Shown piece after piece: positions 1 to 8,383 of a stretch of 64,000 nucleotides of DNA (positions are counted from its first letter, which is position 1; every line of letters begins with the position of its first letter). The translations under genes were made by a program, and so were the position numbers. This DNA comes from Ignavibacteria bacterium. Its GTDB lineage: Bacteria > Bacteroidota > Ignavibacteria > Kapaibacteriales > Kapaibacteriaceae. Where the stretch lies: assembly GCA_016707005.1 (NCBI GenBank), contig JADJIQ010000002.1, positions 124,001 through 188,000 on the forward strand, read 5' to 3'. A model generated the notes under the pieces. The model worked only from the letters and a program-made list of their open reading frames with translations. It was not told the DNA's origin and did no database searches.

Positions 1-786
1 ATCCATGCTGTTGAACTCAACAACGCATCGCTGATGATCAATGAAGAGTTCCGCTCAGGAGACACCGTTGGCGTGTACAACGTCAGGGTCCTTGATCGTT
101 CAAAGGTCGCTTCGGCAACCGTTCGCACAATAAGTGCCTCCGGCGACGTGATCGATCGGGTAGTGACATATGTGCCGGACACCGTCACTGCTTCCAAGTC
201 CAAACACGATTTTGGCCAGCAGCCTAGTCTAGTTACGGTAACGGACACGCTCACGATCATAAACCCACATACAGATCGTTCGGTGGTAGTCACAGACATT
301 TCCATGATCAACAACGGGCCAACATTCACTCTAACTAGCACCGCAACGCCGTTTGTATTGGCCGCAGGGGCAAGCGTGAATGTTATCGTCTCTAGCCGTT
401 TGTTGTCGGACAATACAGTACGCGACACCCTCGTGGTTCGCACCGAATGTGTTGATTGGAAGCTCACCGAATACCTTGTTCGTGCAATTGGCGATACAAC
501 AACCTCCGTCTCAGGTGAAGCCGAGACACCAGGCTTGACCTTTACCATCACTCCCCAACCGATCAGCGATGTGGCAACACTTACGCTCACAACCATTGAG
601 CGTGGTGCAGCTTCAATCGAGCTGATCGATCTTCTGGGGAACGTGATCACCGCACGCACTGAGCAGGTAACGTCCTCTCCGCAATCATTTATGATCGGTG
701 GGATGAATGTGCCGAGTGGAACGTATTCCGTGCGCGTCACTGCGAGTGGACGTCAAGCCACTGCTCGTATCATCATCGCTCATTGA
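1..786 (+). CDS. C-terminal part of a T9SS-sorted, IgGFc-binding-type surface protein (5' end outside window)
   Basis: The frame is open from base 1, so this is the last 261 residues of a longer protein. It matches, segment by segment, the C-terminal parts of the two following genes: a region ending in KLTEYLVR, the linker SVSGEAETPG, then a T9SS type A sorting domain of about 75 residues (IELIDLLGNV, then PSGTYSVRV) ending in ARIIIAH. By family knowledge such tails direct export across the outer membrane and are then removed or anchored. The missing N-terminal part is inferred, from the neighbours, to carry a signal peptide and IgGFc-binding-type region. The stop lies 4 bases before the next start, so the three paralogues probably share a transcript. 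An in-frame ATG at 34 is not the true start because homology continues upstream of it. Confidence 0.85.
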   Translation: MHAVELNNASLMINEEFRSGDTVGVYNVRVLDRSKVASATVRTISASGDVIDRVVTYVPDTVTASKSKHDFGQQPSLVTVTDTLTIINPHTDRSVVVTDISMINNGPTFTLTSTATPFVLAAGASVNVIVSSRLLSDNTVRDTLVVRTECVDWKLTEYLVRAIGDTTTSVSGEAETPGLTFTITPQPISDVATLTLTTIERGAASIELIDLLGNVITARTEQVTSSPQSFMIGGMNVPSGTYSVRVTASGRQATARIIIAH

Positions 787-905
787 ACCAATGAAAAACC
801 TCATCCTGATCCTCGTCTCGTTGCTTTGTACCACGTTCCTTCCCACGCGTGGACAGACAACTCACGGTACGATGGTGATCACGGAGGGCCGACGCTACAT
901 GGTAG
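676..905 (+). repeat. Gene-end/gene-start junction repeat, copy 1
   Basis: The last about 110 bases of the first paralogue, the 4-base spacer and the first about 115 bases of the next paralogue recur, with few differences, at 3488-3717. The two copies are exactly 2812 bases apart when aligned on the stop codons. The unit therefore spans a sorting-domain end plus a signal-peptide start, as expected for tandem duplication or gene conversion. Confidence 0.8.
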
Positions 906-3598
906 CGTTTCCGCAGGTTTGGACCGCACCAACCGAGAAGCCCCTTCCCATGCCGATGATGCTATTGTTGAGTGCACGAGATACAACCATTGTCAGGATA
1001 TCCACTCCGGCATTGGACAGTGATGCTCCAAGGATGGAGAAGGAGTATACGATACGGCCAGGTGTTGTGTTAAAGGTCCCAATATCTACAGCCGCAATGA
1101 ACGTGATGTCGCAAACGATACATGGATTTGGCATCAGTGTTACAGCTGATCGCCCCTTCTCTGTCGGAACGGCCCAAGCCTGGCACGGCAACGGGGAGGC
1201 GGCACAGCATCTGCCAGTTGAGGCCTGGGGAACGTCGTACTACTCCATGAACTTCTATCAGGACAGGTACGGTTTTGCCGCAAAGGGATACCAGTATCGT
1301 CCGAGCCAGATCCTCGTGATCGCCGACCAAGACAGTACAGTGGTCACCTTCCGACCTACGGTCCCAACTGAGGGCGGGAAAGACGCACCTTCCGTTGCGA
1401 AGGGGGCTTCCCAAACCGTTACTCTTATGCGCGGAGAGACGTTCCTCATCAAGTCGCTGATCGATACCTCGACGTCACGGGATTTCGTATCCGATCTTTC
1501 GGGCACCTACATCACGTCAACAAAACCGATCGGTGTTGTGTCTGGTCATACCAAGGTGGCAACAACGCTCCTGCCTGACGTGTTACCTCCTGGGGGCTTC
1601 TATGCGGGCGATGCATCCATGGTGCGGAACAACGTACACGACGTAATGTATCCTACAGAAATGGCCGGAAGGACATTTGTTACCTTGCCCACGATGTATA
1701 CGCCGTTACGTGTAGTTGGTCAAAGTTCTCCAGGATCTGGCATCGGTGATGACCGTGGTGACGTGATACGTCTTATCGCTCTTGAGGACAACACCAATGT
1801 TCGGCGCATGAGTCAGGATGGGGCCGGATTCGTGGATGTCTTTACACTTCAGAAGGGTGAAACAAAGATCATCCCGTCCCATGAAGAAGCTTCATTCTGG
1901 GAAGCAAGTGCCCCCGTCCTCGTCGGTCAATACGGGAAATCCTTTGCCAAAGTCGTTTTACCCAAGATCAAGGCCAAGGCAGGCTCAACAGATGAGGCGC
2001 AAGGTGCACCGACTGTTGAAGCAGGTATGCCTATGCTTCAAATGGTTCCTCCTGCTGAGCGATGGATCACGAACGGTACATTCTCCTCTGCTGAGGCTAT
2101 GGACGCCTTCCTGAACATCGTATTCAAGGCTGATGAGATCTCATTGATCCAGTTCGATGGTCGTCCGATGACGTCTGCATTTGGAGGAGCCGTGCGCCCT
2201 CTTAAGGGCACTGAGTACGCTTTCATTCGGACACCGGTTGCATCAGGAACTCATACCATTACATCGCTCTCGGACAACGTGCGATGGATGGCCTGGAATT
2301 ATGCTTCACTCGACGGACTCCAACAGGGTCGAGCATATGGTACGGCTGTAGGGATAGATCTCTCAACGCCGTGTGACGATGACGTTCTCGCGGACAGTGT
2401 TGAAAACGCAGAGTGTGATCAGCAGCGAGTGGTCGTATGGGTTTCGAGCTCAGGGTGTGCAAGGGGGCACATGATCTACCCTCTTGACCTCGTGAACACG
2501 ACCTTGGACATTGAGAATGATTTCAACAATGGATCATCAACAGCTCGGTATTCTGTGAGGGTTGTTCATGACAGCTTGCCTGGCAGCGCGACCATTCGAA
2601 CTGTCAGTAGCTCAGGTAAGGTTCTTGATCGTGTTCTGCACTTTGAGCCGGGCAATGTCAGCTCGTCGAGAATCACGCACGATTTTGGTCGACAACCACG
2701 GTTCACGCCTGTTCGATCCACGCAAACACTGACAAACCCACATGTCGATAGATCAGTCGTGGTCACCAACGTGTCGATGATGCACGGCAACAACGCCTTT
2801 GACGTGGAGGCACCACCTACCCCATTCGTTCTCGATCCAGGTGGAAGTGTCGACGTCACTGTTACGTGTAGAATGGGCACCGACACCCTAGCCAAGGATA
2901 CGCTGATCGCACGTACCGGCTGCATCGATTGGAAGCTCACGGAGTATGTAGGTCGTCTATTAAGACCAACGCTCACGATTCCTGACGTGGATTTTGGAAC
3001 GATCTCCACTTCGTCGACTCCGATTGCCGACACCGTTGAGATCATCAACCGCGACTCTGTTGTCGTGTCGATACGGGACCACCGATCTGAAACATTGAGT
3101 GGTCCACGAAGTTCATTCCGCGTACTTGGGATCGACGGCGTTCCAATCAAGCCGTATCTAACGACCGAACTTCAACCTGGCCAGTCGCTGAAGTTGATCG
3201 TAGAGTGTATTCCCGAAGTGGTCGGTGAATTTGAGCAACTGCATCGCTTCTCCACAGACGTACAAGGACTCACGCTTACGATGCGCCTTCGAGCAAACAG
3301 CGTGGACACCATAACCTCCGTCACCGGCGAAGCTGAGACACCAGGCTTGACCTTTACCGTCACTCCCCAACCGATCAACGAAACAGCTACACTAACTATC
3401 GCAACCATTGAGCGCGGAACAGCAACGATCGAACTGATCGATCTCTTGGGTAACGTGATCAGCTCACGAACAGAGACAGTGACATCTTCACCGCAATCAT
3501 TTGTGATCGGTGGGATGAATGTGCCGAGTGGAACGTATTCTGTGCGTGTCACCGCGAATGGACGTCAAGCCACGGCGCGTATCATCATCGCTCGTTGA
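791..3598 (+). CDS. T9SS-sorted surface protein with IgGFc-binding-type N-terminal region (935 aa)
   Basis: The start is the ATG at 791, immediately before a clear signal peptide (MKNLILILVSLLCTTFLPTRGQ). The frame is open further upstream, but only because it runs through the repeated end of the preceding gene. Residues about 30-490 resemble the IgGFc-binding N-terminal domain (AQAWHGNGEAAQHLPVEAWG, NFYQDRYG, GVVSGHTKVA). Residues about 755-865 form a choice-of-anchor/ASH-like domain (LTIPDVDFGTIS) that the next paralogue lacks. The last about 75 residues are a T9SS type A sorting domain. The protein is predicted to be exported to the cell surface or outside. The ligand is unknown, and the IgG-binding name is only a family label. 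No Shine-Dalgarno is visible and the spacing from the previous stop is 4 bases. Confidence 0.85.
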   Translation: MKNLILILVSLLCTTFLPTRGQTTHGTMVITEGRRYMVAFPQVWTAPTEKPLPMPMMLLLSARDTTIVRISTPALDSDAPRMEKEYTIRPGVVLKVPISTAAMNVMSQTIHGFGISVTADRPFSVGTAQAWHGNGEAAQHLPVEAWGTSYYSMNFYQDRYGFAAKGYQYRPSQILVIADQDSTVVTFRPTVPTEGGKDAPSVAKGASQTVTLMRGETFLIKSLIDTSTSRDFVSDLSGTYITSTKPIGVVSGHTKVATTLLPDVLPPGGFYAGDASMVRNNVHDVMYPTEMAGRTFVTLPTMYTPLRVVGQSSPGSGIGDDRGDVIRLIALEDNTNVRRMSQDGAGFVDVFTLQKGETKIIPSHEEASFWEASAPVLVGQYGKSFAKVVLPKIKAKAGSTDEAQGAPTVEAGMPMLQMVPPAERWITNGTFSSAEAMDAFLNIVFKADEISLIQFDGRPMTSAFGGAVRPLKGTEYAFIRTPVASGTHTITSLSDNVRWMAWNYASLDGLQQGRAYGTAVGIDLSTPCDDDVLADSVENAECDQQRVVVWVSSSGCARGHMIYPLDLVNTTLDIENDFNNGSSTARYSVRVVHDSLPGSATIRTVSSSGKVLDRVLHFEPGNVSSSRITHDFGRQPRFTPVRSTQTLTNPHVDRSVVVTNVSMMHGNNAFDVEAPPTPFVLDPGGSVDVTVTCRMGTDTLAKDTLIARTGCIDWKLTEYVGRLLRPTLTIPDVDFGTISTSSTPIADTVEIINRDSVVVSIRDHRSETLSGPRSSFRVLGIDGVPIKPYLTTELQPGQSLKLIVECIPEVVGEFEQLHRFSTDVQGLTLTMRLRANSVDTITSVTGEAETPGLTFTVTPQPINETATLTIATIERGTATIELIDLLGNVISSRTETVTSSPQSFVIGGMNVPSGTYSVRVTANGRQATARIIIAR

Positions 3599-3717
3599 AC
3601 CAATGAAGAGCCTCATCCTGATCCTCGTCTCGTTGCTTTGTACCACGTGCCTTCCAACGCGCGGACAGACAACTCATGGTACAATGATGGTCACGGAGGG
3701 CCTACGTTATATGGCAG
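3488..3717 (+). repeat. Gene-end/gene-start junction repeat, copy 2
   Basis: Second copy of the cassette at 676-905: sorting-domain end, TTGAACCAATGAA junction and signal-peptide start. The sorting-domain part occurs a third time at 5958-6068. A run of more than 30 bases coding for IGGMNVPSGTYS is identical in all three genes, while the upstream parts of the genes have diverged much more. Confidence 0.8.
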
Positions 3718-6068
3718 CATTTCCGCAGGTCTGGGCTGAGCCAACAGAGAAGCCGATGCCGCAGCCAATGCAGCTGCTCATCTCATCCAAGACGAAGACG
3801 ACCGTGCGCATTCAGACGCCAGCAAGCATCAATCCTGCTGCGAAGATCGACAAGGTATTCACTGTAGAGGCCAATAAGGTACTCAAAGTGCCGATCTCCA
3901 CGGACTACATGAACTCAGAGTCGCAGGTGAGAAGCGGGCTGGGCATAAGCATCGTTGGCGAAAGTCCGATCTCGGTGTCGACATACCAAGCCTGGCAGGG
4001 TAACGGCGAAATGGCGCGGCACCTTCCAATTGAGTCTTGGGGCACCTCGTATTATTCGATGAACTTCTATCAGGATCGATTCGGCTTCGAAACGAATTAC
4101 CATCACCGTCCGAGCCAGATACTCATTATCTCCAGTGAGGACAGTACCATAGTCACGCTCACTCCCACTGTGAACACTGAGGGAGGAGTTGACCTGCCTT
4201 CAATTGCAAAGGGGACATCACAGTCAGTCTTGTTAATGAAGGGCGAAACTTTCCTCATCAGATCACTTATCGACACGCTACGTTTTCGTGATCAATCAAC
4301 GGATCTCTCCGGAACCTACATCACATCAACAAAGCCCATCGGTATTGTCTCGGGTCATACCAAGGGCGCTATCATGCGAATGCCTGATCTTTTGCCACCC
4401 ACGGGCTCGTTTGCTGCTGAAGGACGATACGTCCGCAATAATGTGCACGAAGCAATGCATCCGACAAACCTTGCCGGAACAACTTTCATTACCGTTCCGA
4501 TCATGTACACACCAACTAGAGTCTTGGGTCAGGGAACAAGTGATAATGGAATCGATAACGATCGTGGTGATGTGATTCGTGTCGTGGGTCTAGAGGACGG
4601 GACTACGGTGAGAATCAGAAGAAGTGACCACCCTGGCTTCATAACCAAATTCATACTCAATAAGGGAGAAAGTCGACTCGATACAGCTCTTGAGTATGCA
4701 ACGAATTGGGTATCCGACAAACCCATCCTAATGGGTCAATACGGAAAGTCATATGCGAAGCTACTTCCCCCGAAGATGTCGGCTGGGACCAACTCCACGG
4801 AATCACCTCAGGGTCATCTCACCGTTGAATGCGGCATGCCAATGCTTCAAATGGTTCCACCGATTGATCGATGGATAACACACGCCGTACTTCATGCACC
4901 TGAAGGAATGGACAACTTCTTTAACATCGTTTTCAAGGCTTCCGAGATCAACAAGATCAAGATTGACGGTCGTTCGCTGGCTACAGCTTTCGGTGAATCA
5001 ATGCGCCTCCTCACAGGCACTGAATACGCCTACATTCGTACGCCGCTCGGCAGCGGTGACCACGTAGTTGAGTCGGCTGATAACACCGTTCGCTGGATGG
5101 CCTGGAGTTATAGCTCTCTTGATGGTCTACAAGCAGGCAGGGCGTGCGGAGAAGCAGTAGGAATTGACCTTACGACTCCTTGTGGAGATGATTCACTTTT
5201 TGACATCGCTGTATCGGATACGTGTGGACAGACGACGGTAACATCATGGGTTACCTCATCCGGATGTGGCTCCATTTACATGATCCACGCTGTAGATCTC
5301 AAGAACGCCACCTTGACCATTGATGAGGGTTTTCGATCCGGTGATTCCATTGGTGTCTATCGGGTGAAGGTCATTGATTCATTGAAGTCCGCAAGTGCAT
5401 CAGTTCGGACTGTCAGTCGCTCTGGCGATTTCATCGACCGTGTCATTCAATACGTTCCCGATTCGATCACCTCATCCAAGTCCAGGCATGACTTCGGTGC
5501 ACAGGTGAAGCAGTCTACAACAACTGACACACTCACTATCAGGAATCCTTACCCAGAGACTCCGATAATGATAACAGAGATCGCCATGGCAAACGGAGAT
5601 CCGACATTCACACTATCTGGATTCTCAACCCCGTATCGGCTAGTTGGGAGGTCATTCATTCGCATTGTCGTGTCATGTCGATTATTGTCGGACGATACTG
5701 TTCGAGATACTCTTGTGGTTCGCACGAATTGTCGTGAAATGAAGCTCACTGAATACAGTGTTCGTGCGCGTGTGGACACCACAACCTCCGTCACAGGCGA
5801 AGCTGAAACAACGGGGCTCTCCTTTACTGTCACTCCCCAACCGACCAATGAAACAGCAACACTTACGCTTACAACCATTGAGCGCGGTGCAGCAACGATC
5901 GAACTGATCGATCTTCTGGGGAATGTGATCACCTCACGAACAGAGCAGGTAACATCCTCTCCACAATCATTTGTGATCGGTGGGATGAATGTGCCGAGTG
6001 GAACGTATTCTGTGCGGGTAACTGCGAGTGGACGTCAGGCAACGGCACAGATCATCATCGCACGCTAA
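3603..6068 (+). CDS. T9SS-sorted surface protein with IgGFc-binding-type N-terminal region (821 aa)
   Basis: Third member of the tandem array. The ATG at 3603 opens a signal peptide almost identical to that of the preceding gene (MKSLILILVSLLCTTCLPTRGQ). The IgGFc-binding-type region (AYQAWQGNGEMARHLPIESWG-like stretch, NFYQDRFG, GIVSGHTKGA) covers about residues 30-490. A shared middle region ending in KLTEYSVRAR is followed directly by SVTGEAETTG and the T9SS sorting tail ending in AQIIIAR. Compared with the preceding paralogue it lacks one internal ASH-like domain of about 110 residues. The gene runs into rsmE from the opposite strand with a 14-base tail-to-tail overlap, and no terminator is visible between them. 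Confidence 0.85.
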   Translation: MKSLILILVSLLCTTCLPTRGQTTHGTMMVTEGLRYMAAFPQVWAEPTEKPMPQPMQLLISSKTKTTVRIQTPASINPAAKIDKVFTVEANKVLKVPISTDYMNSESQVRSGLGISIVGESPISVSTYQAWQGNGEMARHLPIESWGTSYYSMNFYQDRFGFETNYHHRPSQILIISSEDSTIVTLTPTVNTEGGVDLPSIAKGTSQSVLLMKGETFLIRSLIDTLRFRDQSTDLSGTYITSTKPIGIVSGHTKGAIMRMPDLLPPTGSFAAEGRYVRNNVHEAMHPTNLAGTTFITVPIMYTPTRVLGQGTSDNGIDNDRGDVIRVVGLEDGTTVRIRRSDHPGFITKFILNKGESRLDTALEYATNWVSDKPILMGQYGKSYAKLLPPKMSAGTNSTESPQGHLTVECGMPMLQMVPPIDRWITHAVLHAPEGMDNFFNIVFKASEINKIKIDGRSLATAFGESMRLLTGTEYAYIRTPLGSGDHVVESADNTVRWMAWSYSSLDGLQAGRACGEAVGIDLTTPCGDDSLFDIAVSDTCGQTTVTSWVTSSGCGSIYMIHAVDLKNATLTIDEGFRSGDSIGVYRVKVIDSLKSASASVRTVSRSGDFIDRVIQYVPDSITSSKSRHDFGAQVKQSTTTDTLTIRNPYPETPIMITEIAMANGDPTFTLSGFSTPYRLVGRSFIRIVVSCRLLSDDTVRDTLVVRTNCREMKLTEYSVRARVDTTTSVTGEAETTGLSFTVTPQPTNETATLTLTTIERGAATIELIDLLGNVITSRTEQVTSSPQSFVIGGMNVPSGTYSVRVTASGRQATAQIIIAR

Positions 6069-6729
6069 CAACATTTGCGATCAGAGCGATCGCTGCGGTC
6101 TCCGCACGAAGTCGATTACGGCCAATGGCCCATCGCTTTGTGCGGAGATCGTTCGTTAACAAGGACTTCTCACGGTCGGAGAAGTCGCCTTCCGGACCAA
6201 CCACCACACAGACGTCGCCGGTGAGGTCCGCGGTGTTTGGAGGAGCACCTTTGTCATCGCCCATAACGATCGTCTCGCTCCAATCCACGTGATCGATCCC
6301 TACAGCGGGCATGATCTCCGGCAGCCACGGAACTCCGCACTGGGTTACGGCAGCAATGGCCTTGGCTACGAGTCGGTCGTGATTCACGCGGTGATGTTGT
6401 GATCGTTCAGCCAAGAGCGGAATGAAACGGGTGATCCCTAACTCGGTGGCCTTTTCGAGGGCGAATTCGTAGCGGTCCCGATTGTCGAGAACCGACATCA
6501 CAAGCGTGAGTGAAGGGGGCTTGGGGGTCATGGTGGTGGACGTGACGTCAAGCCGTGCCGCGCCGTCGGTCCGCCGCACAGCGCAAAGGGCGATAAGCCC
6601 CCTACCGTTGAGGACCTTTACCTGCTCCCCGTCTCGCAGGCGCAGGGCAGCGATGTGACGCGCCGCGTCGACACTCAACGGGGCTGTTGTATGCGTTGGT
6701 TCGCACTCTCGAATGTAGATGTGGTCCAT
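6055..6729 (-). CDS. rsmE: 16S rRNA (uracil1498-N3)-methyltransferase RsmE
   Basis: The 224-residue length fits RsmE, a SPOUT-fold enzyme that methylates U1498 of 16S rRNA using S-adenosylmethionine. Visible signatures are EKATELGITRFIPLLAERS (residues about 92-110), GPEGDFS (178-184) and LRAET (207-211), which form the knotted cofactor-binding site of the family. The gene converges on the T9SS array and starts about 70 bases from the divergent enoyl-CoA hydratase gene. Nothing suggests truncation. Confidence 0.93.
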   Translation of the reverse strand: MDHIYIRECEPTHTTAPLSVDAARHIAALRLRDGEQVKVLNGRGLIALCAVRRTDGAARLDVTSTTMTPKPPSLTLVMSVLDNRDRYEFALEKATELGITRFIPLLAERSQHHRVNHDRLVAKAIAAVTQCGVPWLPEIMPAVGIDHVDWSETIVMGDDKGAPPNTADLTGDVCVVVGPEGDFSDREKSLLTNDLRTKRWAIGRNRLRAETAAIALIANVVSVR

Positions 6730-6764
6730 GTCAGAGTTCTCGTCTTACGGACTGCGAACATGCG

Positions 6765-6772
6765 TATTTTCG
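6765..6772 (+). promoter_or_regulatory. Candidate -7 promoter box for the crotonase/HD/Xer operon
   Basis: TATTTTCG lies 26 bases upstream of the ATG at 6799. It resembles the Bacteroidota TAnnTTTG box, with a C in place of the third T of the TTT. A box of the same type lies at the same 26-base distance before hflX. No convincing TTTG -33 element is seen. Confidence 0.35.
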
Positions 6773-6798
6773 GGCTCTTCTCAACCAACACTCGGACC

Positions 6799-7581
6799 AT
6801 GAGTACAGACTATACCTGCATCGAGACCTACGTTCCGCAGAAGGGCGTTGGCGCGATCAAGCTCAACAGACCAGCAGTTCTCAATGCGTTGAGCCTGCAA
6901 ACGATGATCGAACTTGTCCAGGCCTTTGAGGCCTATGACGCAGATCCAGCCGTTCGCTGCATCGTGATCCACGGCAGTACACGAGCCTTTGCCGCCGGCG
7001 CAGACATCACGGAGATGTCGGACGCTACCACGGTGAACATGCTGGAACGCGACCAATTCGCTCGGTGGGAGCGCATTCGAACCGTTAAAACTCCGGTGAT
7101 CGCCGCTGTGAGCGGATTTGCGCTCGGTGGCGGGTGTGAACTTGCGATGCTGGCCGACATGATCGTTGCCAGCGACACAGCGCAGTTCGGTCAGCCCGAG
7201 ATCAACATCGGCGTGATGCCTGGTGCCGGCGGAACACAGCGACTCACGCGTGCAGTGGGCAAGGCCTTGGCGATGGAGATCGTCCTAACTGGTCGCAGCA
7301 TTTCGGCGCAGCAGGCACTCCAAGCCGGACTCGTCAATCGCGTAGTCCCAGCTGAGTTCTACCTGCAAGAAGCTTTTGCCCTGGCCGGTGATGTGGCGTC
7401 CAAGGCGCCCCTTGCCACCAGACTTGCCAAGGAGTCGGTTCTGAAGGCCTTCTCCACAACTCTCGAAGGGGGCTTGGAGTTCGAGCGCAAGAACTTCTAC
7501 ATGCTCTTCGCAACCGAGGATCAAAAGGAAGGGATGTCTGCCTTTGTTGAAAAACGTAAACCCGAATGGAAAGGAAAGTGA
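6799..7581 (+). CDS. Enoyl-CoA hydratase (crotonase family)
   Basis: Hydrates 2-trans-enoyl-CoA to 3-hydroxyacyl-CoA in beta-oxidation-type pathways. With the ATG at 6799 the protein is 260 residues, the usual family length; frame upstream of it reads into unrelated sequence. The oxyanion-hole region AFAAGADI (about 64-70) and GFALGGGCELA are present. Both catalytic glutamates are kept, at E114 (GGCE) and E134 (GQPE), with the same 20-residue spacing as the mammalian enzyme. The next gene, a PaaG-like isomerase, starts 4 bases after the stop, suggesting joint work on acyl-CoA or aromatic-acid breakdown. Confidence 0.92.
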   Translation: MSTDYTCIETYVPQKGVGAIKLNRPAVLNALSLQTMIELVQAFEAYDADPAVRCIVIHGSTRAFAAGADITEMSDATTVNMLERDQFARWERIRTVKTPVIAAVSGFALGGGCELAMLADMIVASDTAQFGQPEINIGVMPGAGGTQRLTRAVGKALAMEIVLTGRSISAQQALQAGLVNRVVPAEFYLQEAFALAGDVASKAPLATRLAKESVLKAFSTTLEGGLEFERKNFYMLFATEDQKEGMSAFVEKRKPEWKGK

Positions 7582-7585
7582 TCGT

Positions 7586-8371
7586 ATGAACTTCGAAACG
7601 ATCCTCTATACGATCGAGAACGGTATCGGCACGATCACCCTGAACCGTCCGGATTCGTTCAACGCCGCAAACGAGCAGCTCACTACAGAGCTTCAAGCAG
7701 CACTTGCAGATGCTCGCGATAACAACAACGTGCGATGTGTTGTCCTCACCGGCGCTGGCAAGGCATTCTGTTCAGGTCAGGATCTGAAGGATGCTCCAAA
7801 GTCTGGCAGTAAGCGCGACCTCACGGATTCGTTGCAGCGCAGGTACAATCCGATCATCCGACTCATGCGAGACATGCCGAAGCCGATCATCTGCGGCATC
7901 AATGGTGTTGCAGCTGGCGCCGGACTCTCTCTTGCACTTGCGGCCGATGTGCGGATCATGAGCTCGTCAGCACGACTTGTAGAAGCATTCATTGGGATCG
8001 CCCTCATTCCCGACTCCGGAGCAACGTGGTTCTACCCGCGCATGCTTGGGTACGCAAAAGCCTTTGAGTTCGCAACGCTCAACAAGCCGATCTCCGCAGA
8101 ACAAGCGCTTGAACTTGGGATGGTGAATTCCATCGTCCATCCAAAAGCATTTGCCGATGCTGTTGCTGCTGTTGCAACACAGTATGCCTCTGGACCTACA
8201 CAGACCTATGGCTTCGTAAAGTCACTGTTGCAAAAGGGGCTCTCCGGTTCCTTGGAAGACATGCTTGAACTCGAAGCGGACTATCAACAACGTGCCGGTG
8301 ATTCTTCGGACTACGCAGAGGGTGTTGCAGCCTTCATCGAGAAACGTTCGCCTTCTTTCACCGGACGATAA
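7586..8371 (+). CDS. Crotonase-family isomerase, PaaG-like
   Basis: A 261-residue crotonase-fold protein. It has AFCSGQDLKD and GVAAGAGLSLALAADV, but the first hydratase glutamate position is a leucine. It carries IPDSGATW, with the aspartate near residue 143 that matches the catalytic Asp of PaaG (1,2-epoxyphenylacetyl-CoA isomerase) and related enoyl-CoA isomerases. PaaG acts in phenylacetate breakdown, but no other paa genes are in view, so the exact substrate is uncertain. The ATG at 7586 is preceded by AGGAAAG, a fair Shine-Dalgarno overlapping the end of the previous gene. Confidence 0.8.
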   Translation: MNFETILYTIENGIGTITLNRPDSFNAANEQLTTELQAALADARDNNNVRCVVLTGAGKAFCSGQDLKDAPKSGSKRDLTDSLQRRYNPIIRLMRDMPKPIICGINGVAAGAGLSLALAADVRIMSSSARLVEAFIGIALIPDSGATWFYPRMLGYAKAFEFATLNKPISAEQALELGMVNSIVHPKAFADAVAAVATQYASGPTQTYGFVKSLLQKGLSGSLEDMLELEADYQQRAGDSSDYAEGVAAFIEKRSPSFTGR

Positions 8372-8383
8372 GCCCCCTACCTC

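Noticed and set aside
791..6068. Functional immunoglobulin binding
   Set aside because: The IgGFc-binding label is a family name; nothing in the sequence or context points to an animal host or antibodies.
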